Positions 7,752 to 15,799 of a stretch of 64,000 nt of DNA are shown piece after piece. The notes under the pieces are model-generated. The model worked only from the letters and a program-made list of their open reading frames with translations, ran no database searches and was not told where the DNA came from. Source of the stretch: Brevibacillus_C sp046036945 (GTDB lineage Bacteria; Bacillota; Bacilli; Brevibacillales; Brevibacillaceae); the NCBI RefSeq assembly GCF_046036945.1, contig NZ_JBJQOQ010000008.1:1-64000 (forward strand), read 5' to 3'. A program made the translations under genes and the position numbers. Numbering within the stretch: position 1 is the stretch's first letter; every line of letters starts with the position of its first letter.

Positions 7752-8804
7752 ATGTCTGTTGAAGTATTGGACGCGTTGGACCGTGAGATTCTCGATGTGG
7801 TACAAAAAGAGATTCCGCTCGTCGCCCAGCCGTTCAAGGTGATCGCCGAACAGATTGGCACGACGGAGGACATTTTGCTCGAACGTCTGCACAAGATGAA
7901 GGGCGACACGATCCGACAGACATCGGCGATCTTTGACACCAAGGCGCTCGGTTACAAATCCAGCCTGGTTGCCGCCCGCATCACACCAGAGAAGCTTGAT
8001 GAGCGGGCGAAGGTGTTCAACCAACATCCGGGTATCACCCACAACTACAAACGCAACCACGACTATAACCTCTGGTTTACGATCGCTGTCCCTCCGAACA
8101 GCCGATTCGGCTTGGAAAAGACGGTAGACATCCTGGGCGAGCTGGCGGAAGTGGAGTCGATCCGCATCCTGCCCACCTTGAAGCTGTTTAAAATCGGCGT
8201 CCAGCTTGATGTGAAAAAGGAAGCGGCAGCAGCAGACAAAGCGGCTCCCACCTACAGCGAGGAAATGCGCCAAGCGGCGATGCAGATTCCCGTGAACGAT
8301 CAGGATATCGCCGTCATCCTCGAACTGCAGAAGGACTTGCCGTTCATCAAGCGGCCGTTTGACGCGTGGGCCGAGAACATCAACATGACGCCTGACGAGC
8401 TGTTTGCCCACGCGCAAAAACTGGTTGACTCCGGCAAAATGCGCCGCTTCTCTGCCGTTCTGAACCACCGCAAAGCTGGATTCAGGGCAAACGGAATGGG
8501 CGTCTGGAACGTACCGGTTGAGAAAACAGACGAAATCGGCATGAAGATGGGATCGTTCCGCGCTGTCAGCCACTGCTATCTGCGCCCGACCTATCCGGAT
8601 TGGAAGTACAACATCTTTACGATGGTGCATGGACGGGATCTGGAGGAGTGCGAATCGATTCTGCAGGCGATCGAAGACGAGACAGGCATTACCGATCGGA
8701 TCACCTTGTACTCGACCAAGGAGTACAAAAAGACCCGCGTCTCTTACTTCACGCCGGAAATTTACGAGTGGGAAGCGGAAGTGGCAGAGCGCCTCGGTTT
8801 GTAA
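7752..8804 (+). CDS. ahbAB: Siroheme decarboxylase, AhbA-AhbB (NirD-NirL) fusion
   Basis: A 350-residue protein built of two AsnC/Lrp-like halves (about 1-160 and 175-350). They are joined by a linker with an Ala/Lys-rich patch, each half having a winged-helix-like segment followed by an alpha-beta barrel. The first half contains HNYKRNHDYNLWFTIAVP, typical of AhbA/NirD. The second contains RRFSAVLNHRKAGFRANGMG followed by SHCYLRPTYPDWKYNIFTM, typical of AhbB/NirL. These proteins are often misannotated as Lrp regulators. The characterised family removes two acetate carboxyls from siroheme, giving 12,18-didecarboxysiroheme on the route to heme (Ahb pathway) or heme d1 (Nir pathway). The position in the hem operon beside CobA and the precorrin-2 dehydrogenase supports the enzyme role. 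No AhbC/AhbD or other Nir protein is in the window. Confidence 0.88.
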   Translation: MSVEVLDALDREILDVVQKEIPLVAQPFKVIAEQIGTTEDILLERLHKMKGDTIRQTSAIFDTKALGYKSSLVAARITPEKLDERAKVFNQHPGITHNYKRNHDYNLWFTIAVPPNSRFGLEKTVDILGELAEVESIRILPTLKLFKIGVQLDVKKEAAAADKAAPTYSEEMRQAAMQIPVNDQDIAVILELQKDLPFIKRPFDAWAENINMTPDELFAHAQKLVDSGKMRRFSAVLNHRKAGFRANGMGVWNVPVEKTDEIGMKMGSFRAVSHCYLRPTYPDWKYNIFTMVHGRDLEECESILQAIEDETGITDRITLYSTKEYKKTRVSYFTPEIYEWEAEVAERLGL

Positions 8805-8816
8805 GGGAGAAGTGCA

Positions 8817-8848
8817 AAGCGCTTGTTTGGAAAAACAGGCGCTTTTTT
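8817..8848 (+). terminator. Terminator-like hairpin between ahbAB and hemL
   Basis: aagcgcttgttt (8817-8828) pairs with aaacaggcgctt (8833-8844) with one G:U pair, followed by TTTT. It sits inside the hem gene series, so it may attenuate hemL expression or mean that hemL has its own promoter. Confidence 0.75.
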
Positions 8849-8899
8849 CCACATTGGGAAGTGCAGGGATTATCGATCATACTTTTAGAGGTGGTCAGG

Positions 8900-10201
8900 A
8901 TGAATATCAATGTAGAGAATTCGAAACAGCTTTTTGACGAAGCGAGGCAGTACATACCAGGCGGAGTCAACAGCCCTGTTCGGGCGTTTGGCAGCGTCGG
9001 CGGAACCCCTGTGTTTATTCAAAAAGGGGAAGGCTCCAGGATGACCGATGTCGATGGAAATACGTATATCGATTACATTGGTTCCTGGGGTCCGCTCATC
9101 CTCGGCCACTCGCATCCGCGTGTTTTGGCTGCGATCCAAGAGGCGGCAGTGCTTGGAACCAGTTTTGGTGCGCCGACGGAGCGGGAGACACAGATGGCGA
9201 AGCTGGTCTGTGAAATCGTCCCGTCGGTCGAAGTGGTGCGCATGGTCAACTCCGGTACGGAGGCGACGATGAGCGCGCTGCGGCTGGCCCGCGGATACAC
9301 CAAACGGGATAAAATCATGAAGTTTGAGGGCTGCTACCACGGCCACGCCGACAGTCTTTTGATCAAGGCCGGTTCCGGCGTGGCTACGCTGGGGCTGCCG
9401 GACAGCCCCGGTGTCCCGCAGTCAACGGCAGTCAACACGATCACGGTGCCGTACAACGATCTGGACAGCGTGCGGCTGGCATTTGAACAGTTCGGCGCAG
9501 AAATTGCTGCGGTGATCGTCGAACCGGTCGGCGGCAATATGGGCGTCGTTCCTCCGCTTCCGGAGTTTTTGCCGGGACTCAGGGAAATCACCCAGTCTTA
9601 CGGCGCGCTGCTGATCTTCGACGAAGTGATGACCGGATTCCGCGTCGCCCGCGGCGGAGCGCAGGAACTGTACGGAATCAAGCCGGACTTGACGACGATG
9701 GGAAAAGTGATCGGCGGCGGCTTGCCGGTCGGTGCGTACGGCGGCAGACGGGAGATCATGGAGCAGATCGCTCCGGCAGGTCCGATCTACCAAGCGGGAA
9801 CGCTTTCCGGAAATCCCTTGGCGATGGCAGCCGGACTTGCTACGCTGCAGGAGCTCGGCAAACCCGGCGCTTACGAACAGCTGGAAGCGCGCTCTGCCCG
9901 CCTGGCAGAAGGGCTTGGCGACAATGCCCGCAAACTGGGGATCGTCCATACGGTGAACCGCGTCGGATCGATGGTCTGTCTCTTCTTTACCGATACGCCG
10001 GTGGTCAACTATGAAACGGCGAAAAAGTCTGATGTAAAGCTGTTCTCCGCTTACTTCCACAACATGCTGGCAGAAGGCGTCATGCTGCCGCCGTCCCAGT
10101 TTGAGGGAATGTTTGTCTCGCTCGCTCATACAGAGGAGGATATTGAGCGGACGATTGACGCCAGCTACAAGGCGATGGAAAAAGCAATCAGCAGACCGTA
10201 G
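8900..10201 (+). CDS. hemL: Glutamate-1-semialdehyde 2,1-aminomutase
   Basis: A 433-residue PLP-dependent class III aminotransferase that converts glutamate-1-semialdehyde to 5-aminolevulinate. The PLP-binding lysine is Lys-269 in TMGKVIGGGLPVGAYGG. The N-terminal IPGGVNSPVRAF and the IFDEVMTGFR motif are characteristic. The ATG at 8900 has GAGGTGGTCAGG upstream. A hairpin separates it from ahbAB. It is the last hem gene and converges on the minus-strand glycosyltransferase operon. Confidence 0.97.
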   Translation: MNINVENSKQLFDEARQYIPGGVNSPVRAFGSVGGTPVFIQKGEGSRMTDVDGNTYIDYIGSWGPLILGHSHPRVLAAIQEAAVLGTSFGAPTERETQMAKLVCEIVPSVEVVRMVNSGTEATMSALRLARGYTKRDKIMKFEGCYHGHADSLLIKAGSGVATLGLPDSPGVPQSTAVNTITVPYNDLDSVRLAFEQFGAEIAAVIVEPVGGNMGVVPPLPEFLPGLREITQSYGALLIFDEVMTGFRVARGGAQELYGIKPDLTTMGKVIGGGLPVGAYGGRREIMEQIAPAGPIYQAGTLSGNPLAMAAGLATLQELGKPGAYEQLEARSARLAEGLGDNARKLGIVHTVNRVGSMVCLFFTDTPVVNYETAKKSDVKLFSAYFHNMLAEGVMLPPSQFEGMFVSLAHTEEDIERTIDASYKAMEKAISRP

Positions 10202-10206
10202 GAAAA

Positions 10207-10257
10207 AAAGGGCTGAACCCTGAAGCAGAAAATCTTCTACTTCAAGGTCAGCCCTTT
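10207..10257 (-). terminator. Terminator at the end of the glycan operon, facing hemL
   Basis: AAAGGGCTGA (10207-10216) pairs with TCAGCCCTTT (10248-10257), extended by near-perfect inner pairing of ACCcTGAAG with CTTCAaGGT. On the minus strand the stem is followed by seven Ts, so it mainly serves the minus operon; for hemL the T tract is short. The last codons and stop of the minus-strand CDS lie within the stem. Confidence 0.75.
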
Positions 10258-11799
10258 CAGTTTGTTCCTGGCCCGATTGCCGTCGTACAGTCCGCCTCTT
10301 GGCCCTCTCGCCTGCAGCAGGCAATACAGTCCTTCCAGGTGATCGCCAAGGATCCGCTCTACGGCAGGGGGGTAGCCTGCGGCTGCAAAGTGCTGGTCCG
10401 GACGAATCCGGTTGAGCCGATCCGCCTCGACGCGATGAACGCAGCGAACAGAGAATCCGGCCAAGGCGGCCATGACCTGTGCCGCAACGGGCGTGAGCAG
10501 CAGCTCCCAGCCGATCTGCCGGACGGCGCGGCGGCTCATCGCATGAGGTACGGCAATCATCGAGCCGGCCCCGAGATCCTGGCGATCCAGAGCCAGATTC
10601 ACCGCGTATTTGCAGGCTGTCACGATATGCAGCGGGAAGCGCAGGTCCAGGTAGTAGCTCAAGTCGTTCAAAGCGACATCCACACCTTGGGCGACAAAAG
10701 CGGCAAACGGGTAGAGATCGGCTGGAGGGATCGCGAAGTCCCCGTCGATGAAGAGCAATATATCGCCAACAGCCGCCTTTGCGCCGACGGCCCGGCCCAC
10801 GTCATTGCCCAAGGCTTCTTCAAACAGGATCGTTTTTGCCCCGAGCCGGGCGGCAATCTGTGCTGTCTCATCGCCGGAGCCGTTGACCACGACGATGATT
10901 TCTTTCGGTTCGATTTTTCGCGCTTGGAGGATGACCTCTCCGATGGCGGCTGCTTCGTTTTGCGCCGGGATGATCACGGACAGGCTCCGCCCGCCGTACA
11001 GGGATGACTGTACGCCCCACCCGGGCGATACCACCGGAATGGACCGGCTGCCCGAGCTAATCTGCCGGATGAGGTCCCTTTGCCTGTTGCCGTCGGAAAA
11101 TCCTCCGCGCGGTACGGTTAAAAACTCCGCCAGCGCCGCCAGATGATCGCCTACCATCCGCTTCTCGGCCCGCGGCAGGGTATGATCATACCGGCCGTGC
11201 TCATTGGGGCGGAACCGATTCGGGGTGATGACGTCGATCGCATAGCGGTGGGCGATGCGAAATCCCGCCTGGACCAGCCGCAGATGGGCGACGATCGGAT
11301 CAGCCAGGGTCTCTACGCCTATCGTTCGAAGGGCCTTTCTGGTGATCGCATGGGGCACTGACAGCAGAGAATCGATCTTGAGATCGCGGCGTCCGATCAG
11401 TTCGTTCAACACCTGGCGCCAGACGGTGGCAGAATGCGGCCGGCGGTTGGCAGTGAAGAGGTCATCCAGATCATTTAGAACCACATCGGCGTGTCCGTAC
11501 CGGATCGGTTCCAGAAAACACTGCAAACTTTTGGAAGGAATGACAAAGTCAGCATCGACAAAGAGCAGGATTTCACCGGTGGCTGCTGCCGCGCCGACAG
11601 CCCGCCCCACGTCGTTTCCGAGCGGCTTCTCTTCTTCGATTACGATACACCCGCCCGAGCGGCGGGCAATCTCTGCCGTGTCGTCTGTACAGCCGTTGGC
11701 GACGATGATAATCTCATGAGGGCACAGTTGTTTGATGGAGCAAATCACTTCAGCGATGGCATCTGCTTCATTGCAGGCCGGAACAACGACGGAGATCAA
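10237..11799 (-). CDS. Tandem-domain family 2 glycosyltransferase
   Basis: A 520-residue protein made of two GT2 (GT-A fold) modules. Module 1 starts at the N-terminus with VVVPACNEADAIAEV and has FVDADF as its DxD-type motif. Module 2 starts near residue 273 with VIIPAQNEAAAIGEV and has FIDGDF. Each module ends in ILGDH(L) followed by RGG-[FL]-x-DG-x-R-x-R. No transmembrane helices are obvious, so it is likely cytoplasmic or peripheral. The acceptor and donor are unknown. The start is TTG overlapping the epimerase stop, with AAGGAGG about 12 bases upstream. It is a paralogue of the protein at 14052-15593. Confidence 0.85.
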   Translation of the reverse strand: MISVVVPACNEADAIAEVICSIKQLCPHEIIIVANGCTDDTAEIARRSGGCIVIEEEKPLGNDVGRAVGAAAATGEILLFVDADFVIPSKSLQCFLEPIRYGHADVVLNDLDDLFTANRRPHSATVWRQVLNELIGRRDLKIDSLLSVPHAITRKALRTIGVETLADPIVAHLRLVQAGFRIAHRYAIDVITPNRFRPNEHGRYDHTLPRAEKRMVGDHLAALAEFLTVPRGGFSDGNRQRDLIRQISSGSRSIPVVSPGWGVQSSLYGGRSLSVIIPAQNEAAAIGEVILQARKIEPKEIIVVVNGSGDETAQIAARLGAKTILFEEALGNDVGRAVGAKAAVGDILLFIDGDFAIPPADLYPFAAFVAQGVDVALNDLSYYLDLRFPLHIVTACKYAVNLALDRQDLGAGSMIAVPHAMSRRAVRQIGWELLLTPVAAQVMAALAGFSVRCVHRVEADRLNRIRPDQHFAAAGYPPAVERILGDHLEGLYCLLQARGPRGGLYDGNRARNKLKGLTLK

Positions 11800-12779
11800 C
11801 TTCGTTTTCCGCCTCCTTGCGCCCGGTACCAGTCGATGGTTTGGGCCAAGCCTTCTTCTAAGCCGATCCGAGCCGAAAAACCGAGTAGCCGCTTCGCCTT
11901 CCGCATATCCGGAAACCGGTTGGGAATCTCTTCAAAGCCGGACGGATACACCTGCTCAAACGGCACATGGACTATCTGCGATGGCGACCCCGTCAGGCGT
12001 TTGACCATAACGGCCAGCGCGCCGATACTGATCGGATGGGCGGAGCCGACGTTGAGAATTTCCTGATCGGCTTTGGGATCCATGGCACTGGCGGTCGCAC
12101 GGACGGCGTCGCCGACATACGTAAAGCATCTCGTTTGCGTACCGTCTCCGTAGACCGGCATGTCGTCTCCCTCAAGGGACGCGCGGATAAATCGGGGAAT
12201 GACCCCGGCATATGGGCCTTCCTTGGCCCGCGGCCCATATATGTTAAAATACCTCAGGATGGTGACGGGAAGCCCCTTGGCACCGTATCCCAGGCATAGT
12301 GTTTCCTCCAGAGTTTTTGCAACAGCGTAGCTCCAGCGCAGTTTGGCAGTTGCGCCATACACCCTGTCATTCTCTTCGGCAAAGGGAGGTGCTCCCTTCC
12401 CGTAGACCTCTGAGCTGGATGCGAATACGACCTTGCAGCCGGAACGGTACGCTGCTCTCAATACGTTGCGGGTTCCTTCGACATTGGATTCAATCATCTC
12501 GACAGGCCGGGTCATGGTCGTCTTCACCCCCAAGATCGCCGCCAGGTGAAAGACGACATCAAACTCGGGGATAATCGCGTCCATGAGCTGTTTATCTGTC
12601 GTACTTCCCCCGATCAATGGTATTGGTCCCTGCTCCTTGGGCCGATCGCAAGGGACTTCTCCGTAAAAACTGTCTACGACGACCACCTCATGGCCGAGTT
12701 CCAAAAGATGCTCTGCGAGATGAGATCCGATAAATCCGGCACCGCCGGTCACCAAACAGCGTTTCCGGTTCATGCCCAT
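11796..12779 (-). CDS. NAD-dependent nucleotide-sugar epimerase/dehydratase
   Basis: A 327-residue extended short-chain dehydrogenase. It has the Rossmann motif TGGAGFIGSHLAEHL at the N-terminus, the serine-rich FASSSEVYG strand and the catalytic YxxxK in SYAVAKTLEE. Later motifs are LRYFNIYGPR and the PVYGDGTQTRCFTYVGDAV region, all typical of UDP-sugar 4-epimerases and UDP-glucuronate decarboxylase-like enzymes. The exact reaction is not clear. The ATG at 12779 follows GAAGGTGG and overlaps the dehydrogenase stop by 10 bases; a second ATG lies at 12773. Its neighbours suggest it modifies the uronic nucleotide sugar made by the dehydrogenase. Confidence 0.88.
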   Translation of the reverse strand: MGMNRKRCLVTGGAGFIGSHLAEHLLELGHEVVVVDSFYGEVPCDRPKEQGPIPLIGGSTTDKQLMDAIIPEFDVVFHLAAILGVKTTMTRPVEMIESNVEGTRNVLRAAYRSGCKVVFASSSEVYGKGAPPFAEENDRVYGATAKLRWSYAVAKTLEETLCLGYGAKGLPVTILRYFNIYGPRAKEGPYAGVIPRFIRASLEGDDMPVYGDGTQTRCFTYVGDAVRATASAMDPKADQEILNVGSAHPISIGALAVMVKRLTGSPSQIVHVPFEQVYPSGFEEIPNRFPDMRKAKRLLGFSARIGLEEGLAQTIDWYRAQGGGKRS

Positions 12780-14050
12780 CGAACCACCTTCTCGTGGGAT
12801 TCCGGATAAATTCCCCTCGTATCCAGGATGAACCGGGAGTGCCGACCGATAAAATCCCAAGGAAAGGAAGAGTGATCCGTAATGACGACGACCAGATCCG
12901 CCGCTCTGAGCCGTTCGGCTGTAAGCGGAATGGAGGTGTACTTCTGTCCGGCCAGCTCCATTTCAGGGATGAGGGGATCGTGGTAGGCTACCTGAATGCC
13001 CGCTTCCTGAAGCAGGGCAAAAATATCGAATGCAGGTGATTCGCGAAGATCGCTCACGTCTTTTTTATAGGCGACGCCGAGGAGAAGAACAGACGGTTGG
13101 CTGTTCGGACCGTCTTTCCGCTTCAACAGCTCAGTGACCAGAGAGACGATCTCCTTGGGCATTTGCTCGTTGACCGTTTTGGCGGCTTCGATCATGCGGC
13201 TCGACAATCCGAACTGGGCGGCCCGCCATTGGAAGTAAAGCGGGTCGACAGGGATACAGTGTCCGCCGATGCCTGGTCCCGGTTTGAACGGCGTAAATCC
13301 GAACGGCTTGGTTGCGGCCGCTTGCAGCGTCTCGCGGAAGCTGATGTTCATCTTCCGGCACATAATCAGCATTTCATTGACGAGCGAAATGTTGATGAAG
13401 CGATAGATGTTCTCGAACAGCTTGCACATCTCGGCTACTTTGGGCGAACTGACGGGGACGACGGTATCGAACAGCGTGACGTACAGCTCTTTCACCTTCT
13501 TGCAGCAGGCGGGTGTGAGTCCGCTGATGACTTTCGGAATCTGTCTGATACCAAACTGCCTGTTTCCGGGATCGATCCTCTCCGGCGAATACCCCAGGAA
13601 AAAATCCTTTCCCGCCTGTAAGCCCGACGTAGCGAGAATCGGCAGGATCACTTCCTCCAGCGTTCCCGGATAGGTGGAACTCTCAAATACCACAGTCTGA
13701 CCCCGCCGCAAGTGCCGGGCGATATATTGTGCAGCCGAAACCAGCGCTTCAAGATCGGGTTTCTTGTTCTGCTCATCCATTGGCGTGGGCACGGCAACGA
13801 TAACGTAATCGGCTTTGCCCACTTGTCCGGAAGGCAGTCCGGCGGAAAAGCGTTTTGCTTGCACCACCTCTTTCACACGGTCTGACGGCACGTCAGGGAT
13901 GTAACTGTGGCCGAGATGGAGCTTTTCAATTTTATCAGAATCCATGTCAATGCCGAGGACGATGCAGTTGCGCCGGGCCATATGCACGGCAAGCGGCAGC
14001 CCGACAAAACCAAGTCCGACGACCGCGACATTGACGGAAGTACTGCCCAA
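12770..14050 (-). CDS. UDP-sugar 6-dehydrogenase (UDP-HexNAc dehydrogenase type)
   Basis: A 426-residue nucleotide-sugar dehydrogenase that oxidises C6 of a UDP-sugar to a uronate with 2 NAD. The N-terminal VAVVGLGFVGLPLAVHMA is the NAD fold. The catalytic cysteine is about residue 265 in PGPGIGGHCIPVDP, a form typical of UDP-GlcNAc/ManNAc dehydrogenases (WbpA/TviB) rather than GGSCFPKD of UDP-glucose dehydrogenase. The start is TTG at 14050, because AAGGAGG lies 7 bases upstream and a longer ATG frame would run into the preceding CDS. In B. subtilis the ytcABC coat genes combine similar functions, which supports a role in surface glycan synthesis. Confidence 0.9.
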   Translation of the reverse strand: MGSTSVNVAVVGLGFVGLPLAVHMARRNCIVLGIDMDSDKIEKLHLGHSYIPDVPSDRVKEVVQAKRFSAGLPSGQVGKADYVIVAVPTPMDEQNKKPDLEALVSAAQYIARHLRRGQTVVFESSTYPGTLEEVILPILATSGLQAGKDFFLGYSPERIDPGNRQFGIRQIPKVISGLTPACCKKVKELYVTLFDTVVPVSSPKVAEMCKLFENIYRFINISLVNEMLIMCRKMNISFRETLQAAATKPFGFTPFKPGPGIGGHCIPVDPLYFQWRAAQFGLSSRMIEAAKTVNEQMPKEIVSLVTELLKRKDGPNSQPSVLLLGVAYKKDVSDLRESPAFDIFALLQEAGIQVAYHDPLIPEMELAGQKYTSIPLTAERLRAADLVVVITDHSSFPWDFIGRHSRFILDTRGIYPESHEKVVRWA

Positions 14051-14051
14051 G

Positions 14052-15593
14052 TTAATTCCTCCTTTGTAAAGTTTCAATCAGCTGCCGATCCCGTCCTCCA
14101 TCGTGAAATCCGCCTCGTGCGTCAGTTTTGGACAGGAGGTAGTGCAGCGCCTCTACGTGGTCTCCGTAAATCCGGTCGAACGCAGGCAGCCTGCCGTTTT
14201 GCCGTTGGTGCTCCGGGCGCAAGCGATTGGGCCCGACGACATCCACATAGTGGACGGCTGCGATGCTGTACCCGGCCAGAATGGCCATTACCTGTGCCAA
14301 CGGAGGCAGCATCAGCATCCGGTAGCCGAGCCGGTCAATCACTCGGCGATGGATCGCATGTGGGACGGCAGTCAATGAATTGTTCAATAGATCCGGCCGC
14401 TTAACAGCCATGTTGAGAAAATACTTCACGCTGCTGACCGCATCGATGGGGTGGAATAAGTCCAGGAGCTTCTGTAAATCGTTTAATGCAATATCTGTCC
14501 CCTGTTCGGCCGCTTCCACGAAGGGGATGAGATCCTGCGGCGGTATGACAAAATCACCGTCGACGAACAGCAGTACCTCGCCGCTGCTGTGGGCGGCGCC
14601 AATGGCCCTGCCGACGTTGTGGCCGAGACGCTTCGCGAACCGCAGCACGGTAGCGCCGGCTTCCAGCGCTTTGTGGATCGTCTCGCGATCCGCACCATTG
14701 GCGACGACGATGATTTCATCTGCGACGTTTCTGACGGAAGCGACCACTTCAGCGATCGTCGCCCTTTCCTCGCCAACGGGAACAATCGCGCTTCGTCTGA
14801 CCCGCCTGCTGCCCGGGGCAGGAACATACGTCTCCAAAAATGGGCGGTCGCGCCAGCCGTCGGTAAATCCGCCGCGAGGACCGGCTGTCTTCATCACCCG
14901 ATCGATCGCAGCCAGGTGATCGCCGAGAATTCGGCTGGTCGTACGAGGAAAAGGCGAGCCTTCTTCGGCTGAAAGGTGAACGGGGCGCACTTTGTTGCGA
15001 TTGATTACATCGATTGAAACAGGGGCACTGATGGAGAGGTTTTGCTCGAGAGCCGCGGCCATCGCGACCACGGGATCGGCCAAGTTCTGCCAGCCGATCG
15101 CCTCTAGCGCCCGCCTGCTGAGCGCATGCGGAACCGCGAGCAATGAGTTTACATCAGGGGTCATTTTCTTCAGTAAATAATGAGTGGCGATTTTACTAAC
15201 CGTCGTGTAGTGCGGACGAATCGGCAGTCTGGCCGACCAGTTGAGATCGTTTAGCGCAATCTGGCTTCCCTGCCGGACCGCTGTGACAAACGGCAGGAGC
15301 TGCTGGCCGGGAATCGGGATATCTCCGTCCAGGAAGAGGAGGATTTCGCCTTTTGCATGGTACGCTCCAACAGCTCTGCCGACGTCATTCCCCAGAGCTT
15401 GCGGATACTCAATGACGAAGCAGCCCGTGTCTTTGGCGATCTGCCCAGTCGCATCCCTGCTTCCGTTGACGACCACGATCACTTCGAGGGGATCGAGCTT
15501 TTTTGCTTCGGCAATCACTGCGGAAATCGTCTCTTCCTCATTTTGAGCAGGGATGATGACGGATACCGTTTGCTCTCGGTTCATTGATCTCAC
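14052..15593 (-). CDS. Tandem-domain family 2 glycosyltransferase
   Basis: A 513-residue protein with two GT2 modules. The first begins VIIPAQNEEETISAVIAEA and has FLDGDIPIP. The second begins near residue 262 with AIVPVGEERATIAEV and has FVDGDFVIPP. Both modules end with ILGDH/IYGDH and the RGGF-x-DG-x-R-DR signature (about residues 240 and 495). It is clearly homologous to the second tandem glycosyltransferase of the operon. Module 2 has a deviating start motif (PVGEE for PAQNE). The GTG start overlaps the previous stop (GTGA), and ATG at 15584 is an alternative; neither has a strong Shine-Dalgarno sequence, suggesting translational coupling. Confidence 0.85.
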   Translation of the reverse strand: MRSMNREQTVSVIIPAQNEEETISAVIAEAKKLDPLEVIVVVNGSRDATGQIAKDTGCFVIEYPQALGNDVGRAVGAYHAKGEILLFLDGDIPIPGQQLLPFVTAVRQGSQIALNDLNWSARLPIRPHYTTVSKIATHYLLKKMTPDVNSLLAVPHALSRRALEAIGWQNLADPVVAMAAALEQNLSISAPVSIDVINRNKVRPVHLSAEEGSPFPRTTSRILGDHLAAIDRVMKTAGPRGGFTDGWRDRPFLETYVPAPGSRRVRRSAIVPVGEERATIAEVVASVRNVADEIIVVANGADRETIHKALEAGATVLRFAKRLGHNVGRAIGAAHSSGEVLLFVDGDFVIPPQDLIPFVEAAEQGTDIALNDLQKLLDLFHPIDAVSSVKYFLNMAVKRPDLLNNSLTAVPHAIHRRVIDRLGYRMLMLPPLAQVMAILAGYSIAAVHYVDVVGPNRLRPEHQRQNGRLPAFDRIYGDHVEALHYLLSKTDARGGFHDGGRDRQLIETLQRRN

Positions 15594-15784
15594 GTAAAAA
15601 GCCTGACGTAGGCGATAGAATTGGTGGGAATGGCGACATCCTTAGGGTTTCCGTAGCCGACACCGGGCGTTCTCACGGTGACAGATCCCTCTGATACGGA
15701 CATCAACACTCCTGCAGTCATCTCCAGCGGCGTAATAACTTCAACGGGCTCTCCCACATGGGTTCGCAGTGCGTTTTCAAACAT
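15590..15784 (-). CDS. Small beta-rich protein, DUF2642-like
   Basis: A 64-residue protein of short beta-strand-like segments (EPVEVITPLEMTAGVLMSVS, then SVTVRTPG and SIAYVRLF). It resembles short Sm-like barrel proteins of the DUF2642 type found in spore formers. A strong AGAAAGGAGA site precedes the ATG. It is the second gene of the glycan operon and overlaps the start of the glycosyltransferase. The function is unknown; a spore-coat or scaffold role is only inferred from context. Confidence 0.65.
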   Translation of the reverse strand: MFENALRTHVGEPVEVITPLEMTAGVLMSVSEGSVTVRTPGVGYGNPKDVAIPTNSIAYVRLFT

Positions 15785-15799
15785 ATTCTTTTCTCCTTT

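Noticed and set aside
7752..8804. Lrp/AsnC transcription regulator
   Set aside because: The overall fold is AsnC-like, but the AhbA/AhbB signatures in both halves and the hem operon context favour siroheme decarboxylase.
7698..8852. 384-residue minus-strand reading frame
   Set aside because: Complement of ahbAB with no recognisable family.
12770..14050. UDP-glucose 6-dehydrogenase
   Set aside because: The catalytic block GPGIGGHCIPVDP fits UDP-HexNAc dehydrogenases better than the GGSCFPKD form of UDP-glucose enzymes.
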